From CAYOFF01 sp964403415 (GTDB taxonomy: Bacteria > Patescibacteriota > Gracilibacteria > Absconditabacterales > Absconditicoccaceae): a stretch of DNA of 64,000 nucleotides. Location of the stretch: NCBI GenBank assembly GCA_964403415.1, contig CAYOFF010000001.1, forward strand, positions 372,001-436,000. The letters are read 5' to 3'. Under the pieces are notes generated by a model. The model did no database searches, was not told the origin of the DNA, and saw nothing but the letters and a program-made list of their open reading frames with translations. Both the position numbers and the translations under genes were made by a program. Position 1 is the first letter of the stretch. Each line of letters begins with the position of its first letter. Shown here piece by piece: positions 1 through 9,297 of the stretch.

Positions 1-3
1 GTG

Positions 4-1917
4 ATGTTTGCTATGAGGGCGGGGAGAAACGTAACAACAAGAAGATGGATTGCTATGAGTCTTATATCTCTTGTTGGTGTTACATTTTTTTCTGTTGCTC
101 AGGAGTGATGAGGGGGTATTTCTTCATTACAGGAACATTTGTTGCAAGATGTCTACAGAAATCCTGATTTTTTGCCGCTTATCGATGTAGATAAAGCTGA
201 AATACAGCTCAATGAGCTTTCCAAGGCATTTCAGAGAATTAGTGGAGAATATGATCTCTTGGACGAGAAAAGAGAAGCCCTTGATACACAGTACAACGAA
301 GTGCAACACGAGATACGTGAAATACTTGTTGATAGTAATGCAACCCAAAAAAGACTAACAGAATCCTTGACCAAAATGAAGATATATGCTAAGAAAATCC
401 AAAGATTGGAGGCCGGTATCAATGAGATGAGAGATGATCTTTTGGCAGAGAGGGACAATATGAGTCTCTATGTTCAATTCTTGTACAAGATGAACAATGC
501 TTATTTTGGAGATGAGTCAGGAATGGAAGAGGTTAAGCTCTTTGTGAAATCCGATAATATTGCTCATACTCTTTCTCGTCAGGAACTTACTGCGTTATTG
601 ACCCTTAAGTTACAAACATTGATGGATACTATTCGTCAGAAGCAGGCGAGCTATGAGACAATGATAGATGCTATTAGCTTAGCAAAAAATAAATACATGG
701 TTGCGACGCAATTTTATAAGAAAAACTTGGATCAATTAGAAGAACAACAAAAAAATCTTTATGAACTTTTAAGCTATATTCAGCAAAATAGAGCAGCTGC
801 ACAAGCGCATATTGAGGCTATAGATTCGTCCAAAGAGCATTTGAGTGCACAAGTAGATAAACTTAAGCGTGTTACTGAAGAGAAGAGAGGAGTCCTAATT
901 ACCCAGGATAGTAATGTGTATAAACTCCTCAACTCCAAAGATAGAGAGGATAGCCAGAGATACTTTACGTGGCCCGTATTCCCTTTTGAAAAGATTTCGT
1001 ATACGTTTCATGACGAGGCATATAAGAGTATAGATGGGGATTTTTTTGAAGGCATTAGAATAAAGGTTGAGCAGGGGAGCGAAGTGTATGCTCCGGCACC
1101 AGGTATTGTCTACAAAGTTTTTGTCGGGAGATGATTGCAGAAAAGTCGAGTGATATTAATTCACAAGTATGGGTATTCTACAGTACTTACACCGCTTTCA
1201 GCAATATATGTGAGTGAGGGGCAGATCGTAGAGAGAGGAGAGATTATAGGTCGTAGTGGTGGTAGACCTGGAACAAATGGAGCTGGTATTGGCTCTCCCG
1301 GTCCTCATCTAGACTTCAAAATACTCCAAAACGCAACTCCTATCGATCCGTATCTCAGTATGGATATAAGTGTTTTTAAGGACAAAAAAGATGTCCCTGA
1401 AAAATATCATACTATTTATTTGCAGAACTACTTTCAAAGAGAAGTGGATTTGACATCTTTACCCAATGCTGAATGATTAGGAGTGGCCGAAAGAGCTCAG
1501 TCATTTTTGTCTCAATATGCATCTTCTCCATATAATAGTTTATCATTGTGGATGAATGCAGCTGAGTGAGAGGGTATCAATCCATATTTTGGGCTGTGTA
1601 TTTGATTTGCTGAAACAAGCTACAAAAACTTCAAAAGTTCTAATAATATCGGTAATGTCTGAAACAATGATAGATGAGATACTCAAGAATTTGAATCACC
1701 AGTTGCTGGTGCTAGGGCATTATTTAGTGTATTGAACAACCAATATCTGGGTAGCTATAAAACGATTGACCAATTGTCAAGATTTGGCAATCTGGAGTGA
1801 AAGATATATGCTTCTTCCCCATATAATCGGCAAAAAAACATCATGAAGTGTTTGTCGACTATCTACAATTTCAATGTTCCAGAGGATCTTCCCTTTAGAG
1901 TATATGAGTGACAATAG
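4..1917 (+). CDS. EnvC-like coiled-coil protein with degenerate M23 and C-terminal lysozyme-like domain
   Basis: About 637 aa if UGA is read as Gly. The N-terminus is a signal peptide (basic stretch with RR, then a hydrophobic core ending near VAQE). Residues about 55-290 are a long coiled coil, as in EnvC and CwlO-type proteins. Residues about 330-440 form a LytM/M23 fold ending in GPHLDFK. The zinc site is not canonical: the usual HxxxD region reads FEGIRI, the central SHLS-type histidine reads TPLS, and HxH reads HLD. It may therefore activate other hydrolases, as EnvC and NlpD do, rather than cut itself. The last ~150 residues (ETSYKNF, IGNVGN) resemble a glucosaminidase/transglycosylase fold and may be the active part. 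The start is uncertain: GTG at 1, ATG at 4 or ATG at 13, and the gene could begin before the window. It lies just before the pilin array. Confidence 0.75.
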
Positions 1918-1945
1918 CAAAAAAGTGAAAAAAACAGGTCAAAAT

Positions 1946-1973
1946 TTGACAAAAGCATATGTCCGACTACAAT
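1946..1973 (+). promoter_or_regulatory. Promoter of the pilin array
   Basis: TTGACA at 1946-1951 and TACAAT at 1968-1973 are separated by 16 bases. Transcription would start near 1980, giving a short leader that contains the 1984-2000 hairpin before the first pilin gene. Confidence 0.6.
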
Positions 1974-1983
1974 TGGACTATGT

Positions 1984-2000
1984 AAAAACTTTTAGTTTTT
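1984..2000 (+). other. AT-only hairpin in pilin leader
   Basis: AAAAACT, a TTT loop and AGTTTTT form a perfect 7-bp stem just before the start codon at 2014. It could terminate read-through from upstream or stabilise the 5' end of the pilin mRNA. The stem is weak because it is almost all A-T. Confidence 0.35.
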
Positions 2001-2013
2001 CTCTTACAACTCA

Positions 2014-2472
2014 ATGAAAAAGCTAGCAGTTGCAATGTTTGGTATCATGGTTGCTGCATCATCATTTTTGGCAGGTACAGCTGTATTTGCTCAAGGTGGT
2101 GGTGGAGGACAGGGATTCAGTACAGACAATCCTTACCTTAAGGTGGAAGATGGTGGATCTACTGATAACCTCAATGTGTTTGGATCAGGTACTGGTCAGA
2201 AGGACACATTTGTGAATGTAGTTAGAGGTGCTATCAACCGGGTACTTGGTATCTTGGCATTGATTGCTCTTATCCTTCTTTTGTGGGGTGGTTTCCAGAT
2301 GGTTACTGCTGCAGGTGATGATGCAAAGTACAAGGCAGGATTTACAATTCTTAAGCAGGCAGCGATTGGACTTATTCTGATTGGTGTGGCTTGGTTTGTG
2401 ATTTCTATCATCTTCTTTGTTATCAACCTGATTACTACACAGGCTGGACAGGATGCTGGTACTGGCGCATAA
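2014..2472 (+). CDS. VirB2/TrbC-like pilin paralogue 1
   Basis: 152 aa. A signal peptide (MKKLAVAMFG to AVFAQ) is followed by a Gly-rich stretch, a variable linker and two hydrophobic helices separated by a short charged loop (GDDAKYKAG). This is the architecture of VirB2/TrbC pilins and related small two-helix membrane proteins. The core GILALIALILLLWGGFQMVT recurs almost unchanged in the next three genes. It has many glycines but no in-frame UGA, whereas its three neighbours have several each; this fits a highly expressed gene avoiding the recoded codon. It is preceded by a near-consensus promoter. The pilus or secretion role is inferred from topology; no T4SS ATPase is seen in this window. 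Confidence 0.75.
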   Translation: MKKLAVAMFGIMVAASSFLAGTAVFAQGGGGGQGFSTDNPYLKVEDGGSTDNLNVFGSGTGQKDTFVNVVRGAINRVLGILALIALILLLWGGFQMVTAAGDDAKYKAGFTILKQAAIGLILIGVAWFVISIIFFVINLITTQAGQDAGTGA

Positions 2473-2535
2473 TCGTAAATTGTGCACAAGCGGTATAAGA
2501 TTGGGTGTTTCCCTTTAGTCTCCAATATTACAAGG

Positions 2536-2994
2536 ATGAGATTTTCTCCTACGTATATCTTTGTTGCACTTTCCTCGTGCCTTGTGTGACTTTCGTTGTG
2601 GGGTGGAGAGGTGCAGGCTGACTACTTCAACAAAGAAAATCCCCTTGTCAAAGGTGACCAAGTTGATGCAGAGGTAAAAGGTGTTATGGTACCGGGTGCG
2701 AGCACAGATGACAAGATCAAAAATGATGCGCTCGTCAATGTTATCAAGTGAGCCATTAATCGGGTATTAGGTATCTTAGCTCTTATTACATTAATCATCT
2801 TGCTTTGGGGTGGCTTTCAGATGGTCACTGCCAATGGTGATGATGGTAGGTACAAAGCATGATTTACGCTGCTTAAGCAAGCGGCTACATGATTGGCGAT
2901 GGTGGGCGTTGCATGGTTTTTGGTGAGTATTATCTTCTTTGTAATCAACTTAGTAACATCTCAAGCGTGATCAAGTGCTGGTACAGATCAATAA
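2536..2994 (+). CDS. VirB2/TrbC-like pilin paralogue 2
   Basis: 152 aa with four to five UGA-Gly codons. The ATG follows the purine-rich AAGG. A signal peptide (MRFSPTYIFVALSS to EVQA) precedes a mature domain that starts DYFNKENPLVKG. The linker VPGASTDDKIKNDALVNVIKG matches paralogue 3, and two hydrophobic helices flank the loop NGDDGRYKAG. It probably arose by duplication and is co-transcribed with its neighbours (63 bases after paralogue 1, 17 before paralogue 3). It may be a minor pilin or a variant subunit; which of the four is the main subunit cannot be told from sequence alone. Confidence 0.72.
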
Positions 2995-3011
2995 TTTTAC
3001 CTTTTGGTATA

Positions 3012-3461
3012 ATGATGAAAAAAGTCTTCTCGTTACTTCTTGGCGCTATGGTTGTAGGCGTAAGTGTTGCTCCAATGGGCGCTGTCACTCATGCTACATA
3101 CACCAAAGATAATTCGTTCTTGAATAATGAAGCTGATGCCGAGGTAAAAGACGTGTATGTGCCGGGTGCAAAAGATAATGACAAAACCAAGAAGGATACG
3201 CTGATCAATGTTATCAAGGGAGCAATTAACTGGACGTTAGGTATTCTTGCGTTGATTGCGCTTATTGTACTTCTTTGGGGTGGTTTCCAGATGGTTACAG
3301 CTAATGGCGATGATGGCGCTTACAAGGCATGATTTACTCTTCTTAAGCAAGCAGCAGGAGGATTAGTTATGATTGGTGTTGCTTGGTTTATTGTGAGTAT
3401 TATTTTCTTTGTCATCAATCTTGTGACTACGCAGGCAGGTGACTCTGGTGGTACGCAGTAA
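3012..3461 (+). CDS. VirB2/TrbC-like pilin paralogue 3
   Basis: 149 aa. Two adjacent ATGs (3012, 3015) could start it. A signal peptide (MKKVFSLLLGAMVVG to THA) is followed by TYTKDNSFLNNEADAEVKD, the linker VPGAKDNDKTKKDTLINVIKG and the two-helix core with loop NGDDGAYKAG. It is closest to paralogue 2. One in-frame UGA falls in the conserved KAGFTLLK motif, where paralogue 1 has GGA at the same place; this comparison alone supports UGA as glycine. Confidence 0.72.
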
Positions 3462-3485
3462 GTTTTACCGAATGCTGATAGCAGT

Positions 3486-3953
3486 ATGATATCCCGTTAT
3501 TTTCTTAGGCTATCAATTGGGTTGTGTGCGATGGTGGGTGTTCTCCTCGTGGGGGCACCTTTTCGCACATTTGCGGCTGAAGAGTATGGTTTGGGGTATG
3601 ATAAATATGTCAAAGGTCTACAAGTACCAGAAAATGCGCAAAAGACAGATGAAAGGTTTCTCAATGTCGTGAAGTGATGATTCAATCGGGTGGTTGGCAT
3701 CCTAGCGTTTGTGCTCTTGTTGTTGGTGTTGCGAGGTGGAATTGAGATGATCCTTGCAAATGGTGATGATGGCAAATACAAAGCAGGATTTACTATTCTC
3801 AAAAATTGAGCAACCTGACTTGCTATTTTGGGCGTTGCGTGGTTTGTTGTTTCTATTATTTTCTATGTTATTACGCTGGTTGCCAATGACAACACAGAAG
3901 ATGCTTGAACAGATAGTCTTTCATTGCATGTTTGTGAGCAGCATCTAGGTTAG
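3486..3953 (+). CDS. VirB2/TrbC-like pilin paralogue 4 (divergent)
   Basis: 155 aa and the most diverged of the four. The signal peptide ends near TFAAEE. The mature part keeps the linker VPENAQKTDERFLNVVKGG and the two helices, but WGGFQMVT becomes RGGIEMILA, and the C-terminal tail ends in SLSLHVCEQHLG with a single cysteine. Several UGA-Gly codons are present. It follows paralogue 3 by 24 bases and probably ends the operon before the PBP gene. It may be a minor or tip subunit; that is inference. Confidence 0.68.
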
Positions 3954-4066
3954 CTTGTCTTGGCGAGAACATTTCTTGCATATAAGAGAAGAGAAAATCT
4001 GCCGACGAGGTGGATTTTTTTTTGTAAAATCGTAGACATGAGGAACCTTTCAGTATTTTTTGTGTT

Positions 4067-6445
4067 ATGATCCAATACGTGTGGCGACAGTGGGGATGGC
4101 GAAAAAAACAACGACATATCTATGACCGTCTTCCGAAGGAATGGAAGGCACTACATCTTTTTGTGTTGTTGTTTCTTGTTTTATTGATGAGACTTTTTGC
4201 GTTACAGGTTATAAATGGTGAGCGTTATACTAATATTTTGGTGCAACAGCATTTTACAAAATCTACCCTAAAGGCAGAGAGAGGACATGTATTTATGGTG
4301 GATAGTGCAGGAAAACCTGTCCAATTGACTGAGAATGTGGAGCTGTTTACGTTGTATGTTGATCCCAAATTCGTGTTGGATAAGCCTCGTATGATATCAT
4401 TTTTGACGCCGCTTATGTATCAGCACTTTTGTATGGAGTATGGTATACACGAGCCTGATATGCTGACCTGTGTCAAAAACATTGAAGCGTTTTCAGCTAC
4501 TAGATTGTTGCCAGAAAAACAGTATGCGTTCTACTATTCTGGAGATGAACAGGTTCTTGTAGACGATGAAAAATATGATACAGAAGTCGCTGCTGTACTT
4601 TCTTGATTCACGCAAGAACAGGCTATGCAATTGATTACTATGAGGCTAGATCAAATCATTCAACAAGGGATTAAACCCAAAAATTATCTATGATTCTATG
4701 AAAATCAGGCATTTTTGGACGAGCTTAAGAGTAAGAATCTTTCTTTTGTTGAGATTTCGGACAAGTATTATGTGTATATCATCCCTACTCAGGTAACGGA
4801 TAGGACAAATGCTGTGTTTCTACTTTATAGTTTACTGAAAAAGTATTGATACGAGGTAGATATGGATGGATTGAAGGAGGTTCTTACTTCTCAGGAAAAT
4901 AGATATGTAAGAATTGCTACCAATATGAATGCAAAATTGGCTAAACGTATAAAAGATGCCAAGCGTTTTTCTGCTAATGAACTTGTAGACTGAATCCCTG
5001 TATATCATGGATTATGACTCGAGCCATATGAGAGAAGGTACTATCCGTTTGAGTCTTTTGCTGCGCATATCCTATGATTTCTTACAAAGGATGGTGTGGC
5101 AAGATATGGTGTAGAGGAGTATTTTAACAACGAATTAGCAGGCCAGGACGGGAAGATCATTGGTTTGGCAACGCCTTGGATTGGACAAATAGGTTCAAAT
5201 ACGGTAGAAATAGAAAAACCTCAGCCGGGTATGGATGTGTACTTGACGATAGACCCACATATTCAGAAAGAACTGGAGCGTATTTTGGTGTCATACTTTC
5301 CAGCCTTTAGGTCGGATAATATTGCAGCTATTGTGATTGAACCTTCTACGGGAAAGATTAAGGCGATGTGAAATTATCCTACCTTCAATCCTAATAGACA
5401 AGAAGATCAGTATAAGATTAGGCCATTGGGGTATGAGGATAAGGTAATAGCGGATGATTTAAGCTATATTGACTGGCCTATTTTGATTTTATCTGGAGAG
5501 GATCTGCGCATTGCCAAAACGGATGAAAGGGCAGATCCTAACTACAAAAAATACATTTTTAGTAATGGTCTGTGACCCCAGATTTTCATTAATAGGACAA
5601 TATCTATGCCGTACGAACCGGGTAGTATTTTTAAGCCTATTTCGATGTGAGCAGCGGTTGATTCTGATGCCTTGAGTATTTATGATTTTTATAACGATCC
5701 AGGCAAGGTTCAAATTGGGCCATACACCATTGCGAATGTAAGTAGTAAGTGTATGGGCGACCATAACTTTATGCACGCACTAGCTTTCTCATGTAATGTG
5801 GGTATGGTCAGAGTCGCACAAAAAATGTCAAAATATGTTTTTTACAACTATCTATCGAGGCTAGGATTTGGTCAGCTTACCAACGTTGAATTGGCGTGAG
5901 AGGAAGCGGGTTCTCTTCCTGACTTTAATACAATTTCCGTAGCATGATTCTACAATAATACTTATGGGCAGTGACTTTTGGCTACACCTATCCAAATGGC
6001 TGCTGCGTATTCTGCATTGGTTAACTGAGGTACATATATTCAGCCGACAGTGATTGAGGGTATGTACGATAAACGTCAGTCGTTATACATTCCGCATGTT
6101 ATGTGAATGTTTCATCATGTATTTAGATCAAAAACGTCGGATGACATCAAGGAAGCATTGGTGAATGTGATAGAAAATGGCCAGATGGAAAAGCTCAAAA
6201 AACCGTGATATAAATTAGGAGGTAAAACTGGAACTTCGGAGATCGCATTTAGGTGAGAATATAAAGGTGATTTGTGATGGACTAACACGTCTTTGGTCGG
6301 TATGATTACCAAAGAACATACAAAATACATTGTTGTTATTCAGGTGAGGCGTCCGAGGAGTTCTAAGCGGTGATTGGATGTTAATGGTGATATCTTTACG
6401 GCAATAGCAGATATGTTGATTGCGTATGATCATATTGAAGAATAA
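4067..6445 (+). CDS. Penicillin-binding protein 2 / FtsI-type D,D-transpeptidase
   Basis: 792 aa, a monofunctional class B PBP that cross-links peptidoglycan outside the membrane. A cytoplasmic basic tail and one membrane helix (about residues 32-50) are followed by the PBP dimerisation domain (RGHVFMVDSAG) and the transpeptidase domain. All three active-site motifs are present: SIFK (S520, K523), SCN (575-577) and KTGT (from K720). It is longer than typical PBP2 (about 600-650 aa), mainly because of an expanded dimerisation region and extra sequence before the SxxK motif. Many UGA codons lie in conserved glycines. Whether it serves elongation or division is not clear, as no RodA or FtsW neighbour is present. 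Confidence 0.9.
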
Positions 6446-6455
6446 CGGTTGTTTT

Positions 6456-6484
6456 TTGACATAAATACTCTTTGTCAATATACT
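6456..6484 (+). promoter_or_regulatory. Consensus promoter before DsbA-like gene
   Basis: TTGACA at 6456-6461, a 17-base spacer and TATACT at 6479-6484. TTGAC and GTCAA form an inverted repeat across the spacer, which could be an operator. Confidence 0.6.
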
Positions 6485-6540
6485 TAATTTGGATACTTTG
6501 TGTGTTTTGATAGATATTTAGCACCTTTGATTAAATTGGT

Positions 6541-7464
6541 ATGAGTCGTTGAAAACTGCTTATTAGTCTGTGTTGTGCGGCGATTATCGTAGGTGTTTTG
6601 CGATTTATTGGTAGTCAAAATCCGCAAAATTTTGCTGAAAACGATCCTTTAGCATGATTTTGGCAAAAAATAGAACAACGTCGGGGTACATTGACTCGTT
6701 TGGCGAATACAAATGCTTGATCTGGCGATATATTGATGAGTGGTGATGCGGTGGTTTCGGGCGGTACAGTAATCGTCGGCGGTGATATAGGAAATGTTAC
6801 AGGGGATACTGCTATGAGCGGCGCGGGGCTTGATGGAAATGACTCTATCGATACCGGAAAAGTGGTTGCGTGAGCTTCTGTAAAGTTGCCAGATACCATT
6901 ATATCTGGTACGCTTACAACAGATCAGTATGCTCGCTTGTTGCGTGATACAATATGATATACTCCAGCGACGAATCTTTTGATGCAACGATGTAATCCAG
7001 GCTCTTCATTGTGTAAGCAATTTTTTGTAGATGCAAAACAGCTTGCTTTTGCAGATGGATATACATGAAGATTTGAATTTTTACCGTTGTTTGTGCCCGT
7101 ACGTACAAGTGAGGACAGGGATATTTTTACGTTATTGACTTGTGTCCATGATGGATTGACAGGTGCTCAATGGCAGTGATTCGCGGAAGCATTGTATAGA
7201 CAAGAATGAATGTTAACACAGGATCGTATCGTAAAAACCTCTCAGACGCTCTGAATGTCCAGCGTGACGGCTGCGTGTATTTCTAAGCTGGGAAAATATG
7301 CCTTTTCTGCAAAATTCAAGAATGCCTTTCTTAGAGAGGTGTTTGGAGAGATACAGCAGGTGCCTTTTCATGTATTACTAAATACAACCACCCGTAATTG
7401 GATGGTTGTACCTGGTATCTATGATGATAGAACAATGTATGCTATTTTTGATGCTGTTTGGTAG
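6541..7464 (+). CDS. DsbA-like thioredoxin-fold exported protein
   Basis: 307 aa. An N-terminal membrane helix (KLLISLCCAAIIVGVL) is followed by a Gly/Ser/Asp-rich linker of about 80 residues, then a C-terminal domain patterned like DsbA/thioredoxin_4. In place of the CPxC active site there is CNPGSSLC, with two cysteines six residues apart. Helical segments and a VPFHVLL strand with a following VPGIYD turn match the end of the fold. The family forms disulfides outside the membrane; here the altered spacing makes the redox role uncertain. A DsbB homologue (24244-24738) lies elsewhere in the window and could be its partner. Read with UGA as Gly throughout. Confidence 0.55.
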
Positions 7465-7512
7465 TATGTTTTGGGGTGTTGTCCTATTATGTGTGTATGC
7501 ATATTGTAGTAG

Positions 7513-7599
7513 TGGTGCCCAGGGAGGGAGTTGAACCCTCACGATCTCACGATCAGCGGATTTTGAGTCCGCCGTGTCTGCCAGTTCCACCACCTGGGC
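7513..7599 (-). tRNA. tRNA-Leu(CAA)
   Basis: On the minus strand the sequence begins GCCCAGGTGGTGGAACTGG and ends CCCTGGGCACCA. The acceptor stem GCCCAGG/CCTGGGC pairs fully. The anticodon stem GCGGA/TCCGC closes the loop CTCAAAA with anticodon CAA (7563-7565 on the plus strand), reading UUG. The T arm carries GGTTCAA, and a long variable arm, as expected for class II tRNA-Leu, lies between. The 3' CCA is encoded. Confidence 0.95.
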
Positions 7600-7730
7600 G
7601 AAGCCTAGGTAATCTAGGGTTTTTGTATAAAAAAGCAATTTAATATTTTTGATTACTGATCTTTGCATTTGATTTTGGTAGTAGTTTGCGTAATACGATG
7701 ATACTTTTATCTTTGTAATGACTAGAGATC

Positions 7731-8129
7731 ATGGATCTGAACAAGGTTATGCTGATTGGTAGATCAACTACTGATGTAGAGGTGAAAAAGATAGAATCGA
7801 CATGAAATTCTGTAGTGAATTTCACTGTTGCGACGAACAGGAGATATAAGAACAAAGATGGTCAGCTTGTAGAGGAGTCAGAGTATCATAGATGTGTAGC
7901 ATATGGTAATGCAGCAGATGTGATTGGTAAATACGTATGAAAATGAAAGAGAATGTATATTGAGTGAAGATTAAGAACCAGAAAATGGGAGGATACGACT
8001 GGTGCTACAAGATTTACCACAGAAGTTGTAGTTGATAATTTTATTTTCTTGGATGCGAGGCCTGCTGGTGGAGACGACGATGTAGCTCATGTGGATGTTC
8101 CTGTCGAAGAGGAAGATTTGCCTTTCTAG
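7731..8129 (+). CDS. ssb: Single-stranded DNA-binding protein
   Basis: 132 aa. The OB fold begins MDLNKVMLIGRSTTDVEVK and includes VVNFTVATNRRYK and the conserved EYHRCVAYG. The C-terminal tail is acidic and ends EEEDLPF, the partner-binding tip found in bacterial SSBs. It coats ssDNA in replication, repair and recombination. UGA codes glycines in KYVGKGKRMYIEGRL. An in-frame TAA at 7716 excludes an upstream start. Confidence 0.95.
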
Positions 8130-8145
8130 TCTATACTTTGTAAGA

Positions 8146-8165
8146 ATGTCCCCTTGTAAGGACAT
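8146..8165 (+). other. Small hairpin between ssb and lepB
   Basis: ATGTCC and GGACAT form a 6-bp stem around an 8-base loop. There is no T-run directly after it, so it is a weak terminator at best and could be an mRNA-processing or stability element. Confidence 0.35.
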
Positions 8166-8211
8166 GATGGTTGTTCTGAGAAATTTTATTCTAAAATATA
8201 CGTAGTAGTAC

Positions 8212-8826
8212 ATGGAGATGATGCGCGCCCTGAGATTGAGGTGTCTAGTGTTTCTGTTGGAGCTTTTTGATTTGCTCACGTTTTTGGTTTTTGTTACAGG
8301 TATTGTCTTATTTGTAAGGTTTTTCGTGTTCAATCCATATACTGTTGTAGGACAGAGCATGGAACCTGAATTTAGCCAATGAGACTTTATTATTGTAGAT
8401 AAGGTCTCGCCGAGAATGGGCCGATTTAGTAGGTGAGATGTGATAGTGTTTGTTCCTGAGGGTAAAGATGTACCTTATATCAAAAGAATCATAGGTTTGC
8501 CGTGAGAAGTGGTTCGTGTCAAAGACGGGAAAGTGTTTGTTTGTACTAAGCCTACATCAGGTACGGGAGATTTAACTTGCAATGAGCTTAGTGAGCCGTA
8601 TTTGGCTACATGAACTCTTACATCTACGACGAGGTGCAAAAAAGATGAGTTTGAGGTTACGTGAGATTGATATTTTGTGATGGGTGACAATAGGGGACAC
8701 AGTACTGATTCGTTGTGCTGTTTTGGACTATGATGTTATGAATGAGCAAACTATCTTGCACATCCTCAAGATATGATTGGTAAGGTGGCGGTGAGACTTT
8801 TCCCAGAACTTAAACGTTACTGGTAG
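8212..8826 (+). CDS. lepB: Signal peptidase I
   Basis: 204 aa. One membrane helix (LLTFLVFVTGIVLFV) precedes the catalytic domain. GQSMEP holds the nucleophile (S49), YIKRIIGLPG holds the general base (K91), and GDNRGHSTDS is the conserved box near the C-terminus. Five extra cysteines (CTK, TCN, RCK, CC/C around residues 115-185) are unusual for the family and could form disulfides outside the membrane. It removes signal peptides from exported proteins, of which the window holds many. It lies 82 bases after ssb and just before the sHSP gene. Confidence 0.93.
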
Positions 8827-8846
8827 TCCTCCATGAGAGGAGAGCG

Positions 8847-9227
8847 TTGTTTCCTGCAAAATGAGTGTATTTAGTTTCTTTGCATGGTATGTGAACAGAT
8901 GCGGTAAGCGTTCCTTATGATGTGTATGATTCGTGACAGGAGTTTGTTATTGTTATGCCACTATGAGGCGTGCGTAAGGATTCTGTACACGTGGCTTTGA
9001 CGGAAGATACTCTTACTATCACGTGAGAAAGACAAAAACCAACGCCTAAGGATGCAAGTAGGCCATTGATAGAGGGTTGTTTTTGGGGTAATTTTCATCA
9101 ATCTATCAAGATTCCGAGCGCTGTTAATATAGATAAAATCTGGAGTGAATTAACTATAGAGAACGTTCTTATACTGATTCTGCCCAAAGCTATTACATCA
9201 GAAGAAATTGTAGTACATATTAGATAA
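8847..9227 (+). CDS. Hsp20 / alpha-crystallin family small heat-shock protein
   Basis: About 126 aa. The alpha-crystallin domain is clear: VPYDVYDSGQEFVIVMPLGG, VRKDSVHVALTEDTLTITGE and a later strand ENVLILILPK in place of the usual GVL motif. The N-terminal arm is very short. No ATG is well placed upstream: I chose TTG at 8847 because GAGAGG lies six bases before it; the alternative is ATG at 8889. It is an ATP-independent holdase for unfolded protein. The signal peptidase gene ends 20 bases upstream, so the two may be co-transcribed. Confidence 0.8.
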
Positions 9228-9259
9228 TATGCGTATTGGGTGGTGATACTTATGACACG

Positions 9260-9297
9260 TTTCTAGTTAGATACAGTCTTTCTAGTTAGATACAGTC
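9260..9297. repeat. Tandem 19-bp duplication at a gene end
   Basis: Two identical 19-base copies of TTTCTAGTTAGATACAGTC lie head to tail at 9260-9278 and 9279-9297. The stop codon of the minus-strand M23 gene lies in the copy nearer the gene, so the second copy duplicates the last codons and the stop without changing the protein. Confidence 0.85.

Noticed and set aside
7513..7599. Mobile element inserted at tRNA-Leu
   Set aside because: No integrase, direct repeat of the tRNA end or foreign gene lies on either side.
9260..9297. CRISPR or attachment site
   Set aside because: Only two head-to-tail copies without spacer, and they duplicate the end of a gene. No cas gene, integrase or target tRNA is adjacent.
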